A stretch of 64,000 nucleotides of DNA, taken from Puffinus mauretanicus (Eukaryota; Chordata; Aves; Procellariiformes; Procellariidae). The first letter of the stretch is position 1; each line of letters opens with the position of its first letter. Where the stretch lies: the NCBI GenBank assembly GCA_023333565.1, contig JAJKFH010002198.1:682001-746000 (forward strand), given 5' to 3'. The translations under genes were made by a program, and so were the position numbers. Below, one piece after another: positions 27,401-40,121 of this stretch. The notes under the pieces are model-generated. The model saw only the letters and a list, made by a program, of their open reading frames with translations. It did not search any database and was not told where the DNA came from.

Positions 27401-29272
27401 AGTTACTACACATGGCCATGATTTTATGTCATTATTCAAAGAGAAAGAATATTTTTAGCATTCTGAAAAACTTCATCTGGAAGATATGGGGCAGAGAAAC
27501 CTTAATCTCATTATTTTAGAAACCTATAGTGTGTACAAATGTTGCGGGCCATAGAGATAACAGGGAGGAGATTAAAATGCAATGTTCAGCACATGAAAAA
27601 AGGTAACATTCATGAACAGTTATGCCATTTGAAACAGTATTTTATTCTATTTGGGTTGGGAAATTATTAGAGGTGAGTTAATAATTGGATAAATTGTTTA
27701 AAAATTCTACTTTGAATTTTTATCTCTTTTTCATTATTTTTAATGCAAATTAATGAGATTTTTTGTTGTTTTTCCTGTTTCAGCTCATTGTCTGATATTT
27801 AGTTAATCATTAAATGAAATTTATTTGATTTAAATTTTGCTTGGGAAAGAATGATGAAACAATTTTCTGTTCAAAATATGAAAACATCGTGTAATTTAGA
27901 CAGATAATTATATAGCTTGATTTTCAAATATCACACATTTATGGGAATATGCAGAACACCATGTGTATTGCAACTCATAGGCTGAAATTCATTTGCAAAA
28001 ACAAATAAATCAGTTGGCTGAAATTGCTTCATTACAGGAAATCTTAAATAGGCAAAAGTAACATTTTCTAATTATAGTGTTTGAAAATTGCTTGTCCAGC
28101 TCTGGAAGTAGCTATTTTCTCTCAGCTGTGGCATGAAGGGATCTTGACATTTTACTGGCAATATTAGTATGTCACTTTCTATGGCTTGAAGCTTTTGCCA
28201 TTGTATATTTCATTAAAAATGAAGAAGCTTTTTTTCTGGGAATCTTGACCTTTGGAGAACTGGAACCTAATTCACTTTTTTCCTTGCACCTGAAGCGATA
28301 AAGAGCTTCTGGTACAGTACTTCCTTTTGATTACATGGCTGATAGGATGCTAGCTATACATTTTATTCTAGTACAGTGAGGTGGAAGACATAGTGTGGTT
28401 TTTCCTTGGACTTCATCCAGGAATTATTACAAAGGCTTTGGTGATTGTGATAATAGTGGAAATCATATAACCTCTTACGTTTGCTATAACTTTAAAAATA
28501 GAGATAATATTTTATTTGCCTCAAGTCCAGCAGAATTCAGAGACTTGATTTAACTGCTAAACAGTATGAACTGCAGGGATTATTGTTCTTTTTGTTCTCT
28601 GTTATAGAAAAGCACTCCACATATTACATTTCTGATTTATCTGAGGGGCTGTTAAAGCAAGGCATGTGAAAACAAAAACCCAGCATCCTCATAAAGACAT
28701 ATCTGACCAATGTAGCCATCTAATTGGACTCTGCTGTTCTCAAATATGTAATTTTTATTCTTTGCTTCTGCTCCAGCCCTGGGGAAAACATTTAGTTTCT
28801 CTAGGCACCTATCCAAACTGAGACTGCAACTATGGAACATAAGAGATAAAATTTTAGTTGCATTCTGGGCAGCTGTGAATATATATTTTGTCCTTAACAC
28901 ATGCTAAGACCAAATTATTTTCTTTGGTATAGAACAGAGATTGTTGCAGATGCTTATCTGTAACATGCTTTCTGAAGCAAAACAGAAAACCAAGAGTCTT
29001 TGTTCACAGGATTCTCATTGTAGGATTTATAACTATTGTGTTTCCTTTTTTTTAATTTGTAGGGAAAAACAAATTGATTTGTTGAGCAACAGCAGTGTTA
29101 AATATGGCCCACAGTATAGAAAAATTATACTGTGTTTGATATATCGGTCTTACGTCTGGACATTTGAGGCATTATATCACAATCTCAGTAATGTTTGTGT
29201 CTTGTGGGCAATATTTTATTGCTGGAACAAGACATTACATATACACAGTAATATTATTTATTGTTCATTGAG
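27401..29272. other. Unique, very AT-rich DNA
   Basis: No gene or transposon recognised. The part at about 27640-28060 is rich in TAAT-type homeodomain cores and holds a perfect octamer ATGCAAAT at 27743-27750. That is compatible with a developmental enhancer, but such motifs are also frequent by chance in AT-rich DNA. Confidence 0.55.
27743..27750 (+). promoter_or_regulatory. Octamer (POU) motif ATGCAAAT
   Basis: Perfect octamer consensus directly followed by TAATGAG, a composite seen in some POU/homeodomain enhancers. One 8-mer is weak evidence alone. Confidence 0.2.
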
Positions 29273-29328
29273 CCATAGAAGTTAGGAATAGAAAATGACC
29301 TATTAGATCATCCAGTCTATCTCTCCAC
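29273..29328 (-). repeat. Possible decayed CR1 3'-end scrap
   Basis: The order CATAGAA, a block like 'gttaggaatagaaaatgacc', then 'agatcatccagtctat' parallels the reversed CR1 3' end, where CATAGAAT is followed by 'ggttggaagggacc' and 'agatcatctagtcca'. The clear element at 51931 shows the same order. The copy is short and diverged. Confidence 0.42.
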
Positions 29329-32300
29329 AAAGGAAAGAACATCTCTGCAAGTGCAACTTGATGACAGCTACATATATAATCATGGCAAATGTCTAGAAAG
29401 GCAAATGTGCAGTCTTAATTCATTGTCCCAAAGCATGCAACTTTTTTACAAGTTGATGCACTGTATTGTCCAATAGAATTATATATACAGAAACTCAAAA
29501 ATATTACATAAGGTTGAATTTACCTTTTTTTTTTGTATCATGTCAAAATATACAATTCAATTTCATATTTAAATGATAACCAACTGGAGAAAAATTGATA
29601 AATCCATCATCTAGAATTTGCTTTTCTGGGAAACCCTCAGAGCACATAAGCAACAATTTTTCTGTAAGGTCTGAACCAAATTCTGGCCGCTTTCCCTTAC
29701 TAATGAAGTTTATTCTCAACAATGAGGACTGTAAACAGTATTAAGCTATAGTTTTAGTTTAAGATGCAACCAGTATTTAGTGCATGGTAATTGTGTGCTT
29801 TTGTTAAATTTTCTTTGAATGCCTCTTCTGCACTGGGCAAAATTAAAATACTAGTGCAGCTTCTGTTAGAACAGGATAGATTTGCACTGATGTTGCAAGG
29901 AGGATGGATGCCAGTCTTCAGAATATCTGAAAAGTTTCTCTCCACAGTCATCAAAAGAATGATAATAGTAAACAAAAAAGAGTTTTCAAATATGAGAATA
30001 GGTACTCATCCATCCTTCAGAAAGATCTCTCCTTCCCTGCCCCAAACTGTAGACACAGCAAGTCAGAGAAGACAGGCACCATTTGCCCTACTTTCAACGG
30101 GGAGTAGTCAAGATGAAAAATTACTAATTAAAGTGTGCTTGAGGTAGATTGTCATAAAAGGAAAAAAAAAAATCAAAGAAAAACTAAAAGACTGAGAACT
30201 TCCAAAGTATTCCTGGAATAATGACACATGTCACTGTGAGCATGTGAAAATGCTCTGTTGTTTGTAACTCTGCAACAATTTCTGGTTTCCTATCAGTAAG
30301 TGAATTCTGGTATGAATAATAAACGTTTTGCTCTGAACAGCCAAAGTCCTTATTTGTTAGTAAGATGAAAAGTCTGCCATGGCTTCGATTATTTATAGAG
30401 TGAGTTATTGTGTTTATTTAGGGAATGATTCAAGAGCTTCACTCACTTTGAATAGTACCTTAATCTGTAAGATGACCTCTTCATGTCACAAGGACAGTAT
30501 ACACAGCAAGGTATTTCTCGACATGTGTGAGGTTGGCAGAATCATGGCCTTATTAAACATAATGGATAATTGTTGCAGCACTTCTTGTGCTATTACTTTA
30601 TTGTTGGAGACTAACTAGAAGTAATTAGCTACTAATTACCCACTGTGATTTCAGAAGTAAGGTTTTGAGAGAATTAGTTTTGATAACAAAAAATTATCTG
30701 CATTTTTCTTTTTATTTCTGTCTGATATTAAAAGAAAAGTTCACATAATTATTACTGATATGGTGGATGAGGATGGAATTTCTCATTGATTCCATACCAA
30801 AACATGTTAGGGGATGACATCCCCACTTTTATCTTTCTACTTAAATATTTTGTTTTCTGTCAAAACCATTTTTGCAGATTATTTTTTATTTCAAATGTTG
30901 TCACCTGTAGAGAAAGGCACTTCTTTGACGCTATGTCTTCATTAACAGCTCTGTATCCCTCAGTTTTATACTTTGCAATCGCTAATATGCAAAGATGTTT
31001 GTGCAAACATCTCATGGAGACAATGGGGTGACAAAGAAAGCATAATTTAAACCGTACGGGCTAAGCTGGCATGTGTGACTTCAGCACCTACAACTGTAAG
31101 TTATGGTGCTAAGAATGTGTGTGTCTCATTCATTGTGAGCTTAGGAAAACTATTAGCAATTCTAAGATGGAGGATAAATCAGAGGTGAAAAAAGGAAAAT
31201 AACCATAGCTCCCCAGATTCAGAAATTTGACACGACAGTCCTTTGTCTTGTCCCACTTTTCTCACCCTTTCTGCACCTGGCAATTTTTTCTTTTTTTCAT
31301 TTTAAAATAAAATATGCACCGTATTAAAAGTTGCTGTTACATAAAGACAACCAAATCAAACCTATGATTTCAGCTATGTCATCTGCTTATTCATTTCTAT
31401 GTCTTCTGCTTACTCATTTCTAAAGAAAACTCATCACACAAGAGCAAGTGGGAATGTAATTGGAGTTTTGTATGTGTGATGACTGGAAGCTCATACCTTA
31501 ACTTGAGTTCCTTCCATTAAGCTTAATGCATTGAATTTGAATAGCAGTTTTAAGAGTCCCCCTGCTCCTCATCTATCAGCTTGAAAAATATTTGTCAACT
31601 CAATCTGGGAGCTTGCCAACCTTCTTGTCTACAGCCATTGTTTTTGAACAGTGGCACACCTTTACTAAAGAAAGCTGGGCAAATACTGCAAAATAAATGC
31701 TCTAAATTTTACTTGAAAAGTTTTTTAGCTACTCTCTCTCTTTCTCACATATAAATGATACATTCATCTATCATTGAAATTTGAGGAACAGTATTAAATA
31801 TTTGTTAAATCATTTATGCAAAGGGTTTTGAATTTTTAGAAAAGTGGAACCATTTCTAATTTGAGTTATGCATTTGTTTACAGTGTAATGTTAAAAGGTC
31901 ATATACATGTACAGATCTTATTCTGCAGTTAGCAACTGCAGAAACAATCTAATCCAATGAAATTATTCTCCAGCAGAACCTGCAGAATATATCTGTCATG
32001 AAAAATGTAATTTTTCAATTTTACCTCGGTAGAAAATGAACCACAGCTCGTTAGGATTTATAGGTTAATCACTCACAAAAGCTAACAAGTAGCAAGATAT
32101 GGAGTCTAAAGGTACCAGTAGCTGGTGTGATGTTCCTGAAATTGCACCTAGGAGAGGTTGTAGTATCTGGTATTATGCATGCGATACTGTAGAGGAAAAA
32201 GAAAAGGTTATGTGATATTTACTGTCAAGATCCTGTTTTCTCAGAAGGTTTTTCCACAGTTCTGCTGGAGCAATTGGTGGCCTGTAGAGTCTGTGGCATG

Positions 32301-35300
32301 GAGCCTAATATAATCTGATGTTACTGTTACACAACTGGACTTAAAAAAGATGAAAGGGAATATCCCATATGTACAAGGTTCTTGTCATTATCTTTGCCAG
32401 TTCATAAATGTATGCATCTCTTGTTTGCAGATTAGAGAGTAAATCTCTAACTCCTAATTTTGTTTGTGCTTTCATGTGTGCCCCATAGGGAGGGAAAGCA
32501 CAGAAACAATTCTAGGATGGATATGTGAGGTTGCTTATTAGCTCATCTTCCCTTGGTAGATAATCTGAAAAAGCATATGTCCTTATCCTCACCTTTTCTC
32601 CAAGCAATTGATAATCTGCTAATGGAGCATGAGTATGACCCTCTACTGGAAGAGAGAATATACTGCACTTCCAGAAAAGACAGTATAGAAACTGCTTCTG
32701 TCTGTTTCACCACCCTTTAAAACCACCTGTTCGAAGAATCAGAGACCCAACTATACAGATGGACACGAGCACCTAAATTAGACTTCTGACTCTAGCAAGG
32801 TGCTTCACAAAAACCCTGTCTAATGTTTAGGGAACCTCCTAATGTTTAGGCAACAGGCACCTGAATCTTCACCAGGAACCTGTAGTTTTGTTCTTGCATG
32901 TGCCCTGTTGGTCTACCATCCTGGCTGAATTGCTCAGCAGGAAACTTCTGTGTAATTCTGGCATTAGTGTGCCAGAGAACTGCACTCTTCAATCTTAATC
33001 TTGTTGTTTTAATATCAGCTTTCAGTCATGTAATTTCCAGGCTAAACAAACAAACATGCAAAACTGAACTGAGTTGTTTGACACAGCGTCATTTTAACAA
33101 CTACCATCAGCAGGGCTGAAACCTTTTCAGGCCGACAGCTGCTACTTTAGTTAATGAAGTATTAAGAGCAGCAGCTGGGTGTCGTCTTCTATGTAGACTA
33201 GAAATTGGTATAGGACACGTGCTTTGGCATGGTATCTAACAGATCTTTGCAGGTCAGAATTGGGAATCTTGGTTTCATGTAATTAATGTACTGCAGTTGC
33301 ATTTCCCATAATTTGTTCAATTTGATATCTTTTAGCTTGTTTCTTTCCTAATTTTTGAGCCCATATTTGCTATTCCAATCCCAATATTCCATCTGCTTGA
33401 GAATACAATTTTCACTTCTCGGGCACCTCATGCCAGTCCCAATCTTTCTGTCCAGTAATCATCCTCCCAGCATGGCAAATATTTCTTAGATGGAACACAT
33501 CCAGGCCCATCTTTAGGTGTGTAATACAGGCGCCAGACTTAGCAGTGTAATCAGCATGAAATCTCCTCTGTCTAGTCACTAGAGAAAGAGAGACATCTCC
33601 AGAGGGTAATTAAGATAATCTAAGAATACTTGCAGATCTTTGATTATAGGAGCCTGCAGCAATTGTACTTCCTAAATGGACAAGTATCTTCGATTAGGAG
33701 GCTCAAATTCTGACTATAGGCCCTATTTACTCTATTGCTTTCCCAGTACACTATTCTCTCCTTGTTCTATCACTCACCCTTCTTTATATTGCCAGAAGTC
33801 CTGAAGAAAATTCATTGAAAAAAATACAGGATAAGCATCCTTTTTTTCTGCCACTTCAAGAACCTGGCCTGGAGTGAACAGTCATCACATGAAAAATCCT
33901 TCTGTGTTCTTATAGGCTTGATTCCAAAACCAGTTGTGTTATAAGAACAAAGCTTCCAAGTATAGGAAGAAACAAAGCCTGTGGAAAACAGTAGGCTTGT
34001 TTGTAAGTTGAATAATGATCTTCACTTCTCTGGGACTAGTGGAAGACAGTAAACGTAATTAATGCAAGCTAGAACTACTGGCAGCAGGCTTTTAACCTTT
34101 GGATTAAAAACTATGATCAAGGCAGCACCCACTGTTTGGTAGGTAAGGTTTCCATTACAACACAAATAAAAATATACTGAATCTTCAGCTTAATAAAACA
34201 ACAACGCAAGGAAAATGAACTCTTAAAAAATGCGTTGAAAATTCTGTGCTAAAACCCTCAGCATATATAGTGAGCATTATGTTAAATCTAGTTGCCTAAT
34301 TGCACCATTTTTTATGTGACAGAAAACTTGCAGGAGACCTTATTTAAATACGCACATCAATTTTTATTACCTTTATAAGTGACAAGGGCCTATGCAAAGC
34401 CATAGGAGGTGATAAATACACTACTGTATTACATTTCCCAGTATGTATACACATATATCATCTAGGGATAGAACCATGGCATGTCCTTCATAATTTTACT
34501 TCTAGCTGCTGTCATAAATATTCCTGCTGAGTGCTAACAGCAGAGAAGGCTGAGCACGATTCATTGCATCTTCCCAGTCATACAGGAATTTTCAAACTGC
34601 AGCAGATCCAATTAGTATCTTAAAACCTCTGATGTATTTACTGCAGATAGATACTGTAATCTCAGCACAGCTTTGAATACCAGCTATGTACTGTCAACAG
34701 TGAAGCCTCTTGCCTGCAGACTCCAAATGTACAATAATATTTTGAGGCATAGTAAAATGCTGCGACCACTTTCTGAAGGTTTCTATTGGTCTGTAGGTCC
34801 AAGACTTCGCTGGACAACAAGCAATGCTCATTGTTCAAATCATGGAGGAAAACAATTTGGCTTCTTGATGAGTGCTTTGTATGGAAGAATCTTCTTGCCA
34901 AATACTGTCTGTTTTTAAACAGGAAATGGCAGAATCAAATCCTAAAAGTCCGAGCTCCTTGTGCAGTTACTGTCTGAAGTACCTACCACAATGACATGAC
35001 TGACTTTGGGATTTATGACTTCGACTAGTACAAAAATTAAAAGGAAATAACTTTTATAAATCTGTAAGAAGAATGTTGGCATGGCATATTTGAGACAAAG
35101 CTTTGGTTGAAAATACGAACTTTGCATTAGCTTCATAGATCGAACTCCCAAGGTGACAAATTCCAAAAACGAAGATTGCACACTGAAATCATCTAGCCTC
35201 CAGTCACAGAACTTGCACACAAACAATATTAGAAGGACTCTCCTACCTGATGCCAGCCAATGCATCGCGACAGGCAATGCTTTCTAATATCACATAGAAA

Positions 35301-38300
35301 AAACACATTTAGGTAACACTGGCTACTGGTTTATGTGGAAAATAAATACTCTTTAACTTATAGGAGGATGCATCAAACCAGGAACCAGGGGATACAGATG
35401 TTCCATCTGATATTTTTTAGTCTGCAACAGCAGAATATTCTGTATAATCAACTCATCCCAGTTATCTCCAAAGGAAAATCTGCTAAACCCATATGCTTAA
35501 TTAGATCATCTGTAGTTCCTATGCAACACTTCTCCAGGAACTGGAATTTGAAATCAGGATTTTTCTTTCCCTGTATTCTGCAGTTGAATAAAAATGAGCA
35601 GGCTTGTACCCACATAAATAAATGTTCACAATGCGCCTGTAGATGTTGGTCAATAAAATGACTGAGTAACTCTTTCAGCAGGAGTGTTTAAGCCATGGCT
35701 ACTGCCTTACTGGGAACGACTTCATAGCAGCACAGGACAGAAATTTGGAAGTTGGATGGGATTTCACATTTACCTGTTTTTTAGTTTTTGGAGGTTTGAG
35801 ACCTTTCTTTCTATATATGAGAAATCAGTGTAATCTGTGATGATGAACCAAGCAGAGGATGTGCATTTCATATTTTACCAGAGGCCAAGTGGTATGGCGG
35901 CTAAGAATTTTTTTTTAAATGTTGACAACCTTTTCAAGAGGGCAAGCTATGTCTTCTGTATCACCAGAAGTGGGAAATTATCAGTCAGCCTCTTCTTTCC
36001 TTAAATAAGCAAAAATTCCATTAACTTCAAGACTGGGATTTTACCATTGTGTTTATAGAGGACAAAAAGAGCTAAGTCCCATTGGGCAATGTTATCTTAT
36101 CTAGTAGTGTAAAATAGCATTAATTTTGAGCAATCAGAAATTTAATACAATATGAAAAATAATGAGAAAAAATTGTTAACATCTTTACAGATTTATGCTG
36201 AGGGTATGCTTCAAGAATTCATTTATTATAATAATTCTGCCTCAGAAATTGTAGCAGACATACTTGAAGATCCCCGAGCAATTATATTTCTATTCACAGA
36301 TTTGTGGTGTCAGTTGGAAAAGGATACACTAAATTCTTCACACCAAAAGGGTGATATATTCTTCTTTTAAGTAAAACATGAAATCCATTTTAATAGAGGA
36401 ATTGCTACTGCACCTGTCTATTTATAATGAAGCTTACATGATGGGAAAAACACACACAACAAAGCTGATTCTTTCATTGTGTTACTTTGAATATGAATAC
36501 TTGCATTAAAATCAATATCAATAAGAATACTTGGCCTTAGGATCCCAAGTACACCTTATTGTTAACGTTCATTAAGTAAGGAAGAAATGAGGTAAATGAC
36601 GTAACTTTGTATAAAGCTGTGAAATCATGAAAAAAACTACGTCTGATCCTCACAACTTTATCTTCCTGTAGTCATTCAATAGCTTTTAGAGAAAATGAAC
36701 ATTTATTTCAAACTCAAAAAAGGAAAAGTTTGGAAACTGTTTATTCATGATCACACTGTTTCCTCTGGGAAATTCCTGCCTGAAGTAGTTCTGCCTGCAA
36801 AGTACTTATCTCTGTATAAGTGATGTTCCACTTTCTTACTGCACAAGTGGAGCAAATAATTCAGCCATTCTTTAGATTATTAAGTCTTTTCTTTAGCATT
36901 TCTTTTCCTTTTCTCTGTGGTAACATCCTATTTTGTTATGATACTTTGCCAGTATTTCCATTATAAAGATCCTGGTTTTGATATGTTACATTTAAAAACA
37001 TGTGCTTGGTTTAGAGAGAAGTTTTATTACACATAGCTTATGTCTTCAGTGAACAGTTTACAATCATCACATGTTGCAAAAGCTCCAATATTGAAATTTT
37101 GGTTTTCTAAGTGGCACGCGAGGTTACTTGTCAAATTCAGAGCTGTTATAATGCCACTGAATTAAACAGAATTACACCTAGTATAAATATGGATCACTTG
37201 TTTCATCATTCAATAATAATATAGATGCCCTCTAAAAATTTTGTTGTACCTTATTACTTCCTTTTGGGTCACAGATCTGAGGTGTCTAAATTTTTATATG
37301 CTTGGCTCAAGATACCTTTGCCCTAATTCTCCAGAGCCATTGAAATCTGTAAATCCAAAATCCATGGGCTTTCAGTCCATAAGAGTCTTAAGCTGGATAT
37401 TCCATAACTGTAGTGCTGAACATTTTACTACTATTTTTTGGATATTTGGATCCTAACTTTCAGGTTTTGCTTGTGTTGCAAGTTTGTTGCAAGGGGATAG
37501 ACACATAGTATAAGCAATATAAGGAATAAGGAAGGCAACTTGCAACAAGCGAACTATAAAATAATAGAAGCTCTGCTCAGGGGAAGAAATAACTGCTTTC
37601 ATATTAAATATGCTCTTGCTTTGTGTCACAGACTAAACTGACACAGCATACACAAGGGAAAAAGCTATTTAGGTCACTTAGGAGATATTTATTTGCCTAC
37701 AGCTGTAATTTCATTAGAATGCTAGAAGCTCCAGTTAAAGGTTATGAAGATAATCTATTATGGCAATTTGTTATGAAGATAGAAAAAGACCTTAAAAATA
37801 ATAGTTTACACTTACTTAGCAGACTACCTTGTTCCACGTCTTGAGAAAGCCTTTGTTTTAGCCTTTTAGTTCAAACAAATGAGAGAATGGAAATGATGGT
37901 ACGTGAATGAAACGACAGGATAAAAAAACCAAAGGTTCCTTCGTGGCTATATCAAGTTGATGATCCGTTAATCTAGAGCCGTTATCAGGTGACCATAGTT
38001 CCTTAACCTCCTGATATCATTGAAGGAAACAGTTAAATGTCTTAGCTGTATTTTCTTCTCTTTCCAAACCTAGAACTGTACCTGAGCTTTGAATGCTTTT
38101 TCCATATTTCATTGGGACAGGTTTCTGATCTGCATAACAATCTTAGAGAGAAGGATTTGTACAGGCATTATGGCATTTATGAACTTAGAAGGAAACTTCT
38201 AAGCTGTCTTTGAAGCTTTTTACAATTATCTTAAAAACCAATGTACTGCAGACACCTTCAAAGAGTAAAGCATTAATAAATCCCTAGATGTATGAGTAGC

Positions 38301-39040
38301 TGTTATCATGAAAGATTTAGTCAATTTGAATATGAAAGGGTACATTGTTTTCACTGCAGTGTTCAGCAGGATTGCCCAGGAATTTCTGCTGGTTGTGTGT
38401 TTCTTTCAGTGTGTCTGAACAAAACTAGTGACACTAAAATGGATTGTATTTATATGAAAGGTAACAATTTTCAGTTTAGAATATAAAGAATCTGTGTCCC
38501 AGACAGGAAAATACATTTCAGTGCTTCTGTAAATAGGAAAATCTTTTCATTGCAATGAGATGTCTTGGGTAAATGGCAGGAATATCTCTCACTTTAAAAG
38601 TATGGACAGAAGCAGGCCGTTTTCTATTCTGTAATTCTTTCCCTGTGCATTTCTGGTAGTGCAAATCATTGCCAAAGCAGCTGTACTTCTCAAAACGATG
38701 AATTTTGCCTTTGGGAACTTTCCACATAGGACCAAGGTAGAGTAGCTATTTCTTACAGTACTTCTCTCCATAACGTTATCACTGGAAATATTTTGAGACT
38801 GAACTGCTATGGCTCCATCGATCTTTCAACGGGATGATGTCATAGTCTGTCGCTGTCCCACAACTGCTCTAAACTAGAACCAGAAAGCTACCAGGGCTTT
38901 GGTCAGTATAAAAGCTGACCCATAGGCGGAAACAGCCTACTCCTTTGTTATTCAGACAAATAAACCCAGAGAGAGAATTTTTTTCAAGAAAAAAATTTAG
39001 GCAATTACAGCAAATGCCATAAGATATTTATATTTTAGAC
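29329..39040. other. Unique AT-rich DNA, no gene recognised
   Basis: Nearly 10 kb without a supported gene or clear transposon. Local features are a 23-bp tandem duplication at 31375-31420 and a short direct repeat of TAATGTTTAGG near 32820-32850. Open frames up to about 118 codons occur on both strands without recognisable domains. Confidence 0.6.
31375..31420. repeat. 23-bp tandem duplication
   Basis: Units 31375-31397 and 31398-31420 differ at two positions (TATGTCATCTGCTTATTCAT against TATGTCTTCTGCTTACTCAT, each followed by TTC). A local slippage duplication. Confidence 0.9.
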
Positions 39041-40037
39041 AGGTACACTCTTCACTGGGTAAAAAACTGGTTGGACAGCCGAGCCCAGAGAGTTGTGGGG
39101 AACGGAGTTAAATCCAGTTGGCGGCCGGTCACGAGCGGTGTTCCCCAGGGCTCAGTTTTGGGGCTGGTCCTGTTCGATATCTTTATCAATGATCTGGATG
39201 AAGGGATCGAGTGCTCCCTCAGTAAGTTTACAGACCACACCAAGTTGGGCGGGAGTGTTGATCTGCTGGAGGGTAGGAAGGCTCTGCAGAGGGACCTGGA
39301 CAGGCTGGATCGATGGGCCGAGGCCAACTCTATGAGGTTCAACAAGACCAAGTGCTGGGTCCTGCACTTTGGCCACAACAACCCCAGGCAACGCTACAGG
39401 CTTGGGGAAGAGTGGAAATTCTCTGGAAAGCTGCCTGGAGGAAAAGGACCTGGGGGTGCTGGTTGACAGCTGGCTGAACATGAGCCAGCAGTGTGCCCAG
39501 GTGGCCAAGAAGGCCAATGGCATCCTGGCTTATATCAGAAATAGTGTGGCCAGCAGGAGTAAGGAGGTGATCGTGCCCCTCTACTCGGCACTGGTGAGGC
39601 CACACCTCAAATACTGTGTTCAGTTTTGGGCCCCTCACTACAAGAAGGACATGGAGGTGCTGGAGCATGTCCAGAGAAGGGCAACGAAGCTGGTGAAGGG
39701 CCTGGAGCACAAGTCTGATGGGGAGCGGCTGAGGGAACTGGGGTTGTTCAGCCTGGAGAAGAGGAGGCTGAGGGGAGACCTCATCGCGCTCTACAACCAC
39801 CTGAAAGGAGGTTGTAGTGAGGTGGGTGTTGGTCTCTTCTCCCAAGTAACTAGTGATAGGACGAGAGGAAATGGCCTCAAGTTGCGCCAAGGGAGGTTTA
39901 GACTGGACATTAGGAGAAATTTCTTTACTGAAAGAGTGGTCAGGCCTTGGAACAGGCTGCCCAGGGAAGTGGTTGAGCCACCATCCCTGGAAGTATTTAA
40001 AAGACGTGTAGATGAGGCGCTTAGGGACATGGTTTAG
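39041..40037 (+). pseudogene. CR1 reverse transcriptase C-terminal remnant
   Basis: Frame A (39041 to about 39415) covers RT palm segments: the turn '[10 protein letters not shown]', then '[11 protein letters not shown]', then the catalytic-motif region at residues 53-56 counted from 39071. There the usual F-A-D-D reads F-T-D-H (codons 39227-39238), so the second catalytic Asp is lost. Frame B (about 39423 to the TAG at 40035-40037) continues with the C-terminal domain, including '[10 protein letters not shown]', '[12 protein letters not shown]', '[10 protein letters not shown]' and '[11 protein letters not shown]'. Seven nucleotides (39416-39422) lie between the last frame A match and the first frame B match and shift the frame. 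With 5' truncation, frameshift and a broken active site, it cannot encode an active enzyme. Confidence 0.93.
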
Positions 40038-40102
40038 TGGGCATGGTGGTGTTGGGTTGACGGTTGGACTCGATGATCTTAGAGGTCTTTTCCAACCTTA
40101 AT

Positions 40103-40121
40103 GATTCTATGATTCTATGAT
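40103..40121 (+). repeat. CR1 terminal ATTCTATG repeats
   Basis: Two full ATTCTATG units plus AT form the 3' end of the element. These short tandem repeats take the place of a poly(A) tail and serve the CR1 reverse transcriptase as the template end for priming. Confidence 0.93.

Larger units (their letters stand above)
39041..40121 (+). mobile_element. CR1 LINE, 5'-truncated, 3' end intact
   Basis: Non-LTR retrotransposon fragment of about 1.1 kb. The right end carries the CR1 signature: tandem ATTCTATG units (40103-40121) after the 3' untranslated block with 'cgatgatcttagaggtc' and 'ttccaacc'. The body encodes the C-terminal part of the CR1 polyprotein on the plus strand. The left edge, near 39041, lies inside the reverse transcriptase, which is the 5' truncation usual for LINE insertions. 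No convincing target-site duplication is seen, as is typical of CR1. It is GC-rich against AT-rich surroundings and its reading frames are long, so it is much younger than the CR1 fragment at 51127. Subfamily cannot be assigned without a consensus library. Confidence 0.96.

Noticed and set aside
39152..39890. Long minus-strand open frames (123 and 183 codons) over the CR1 element
   Set aside because: They are shadows of the CR1 coding strand in GC-rich DNA.
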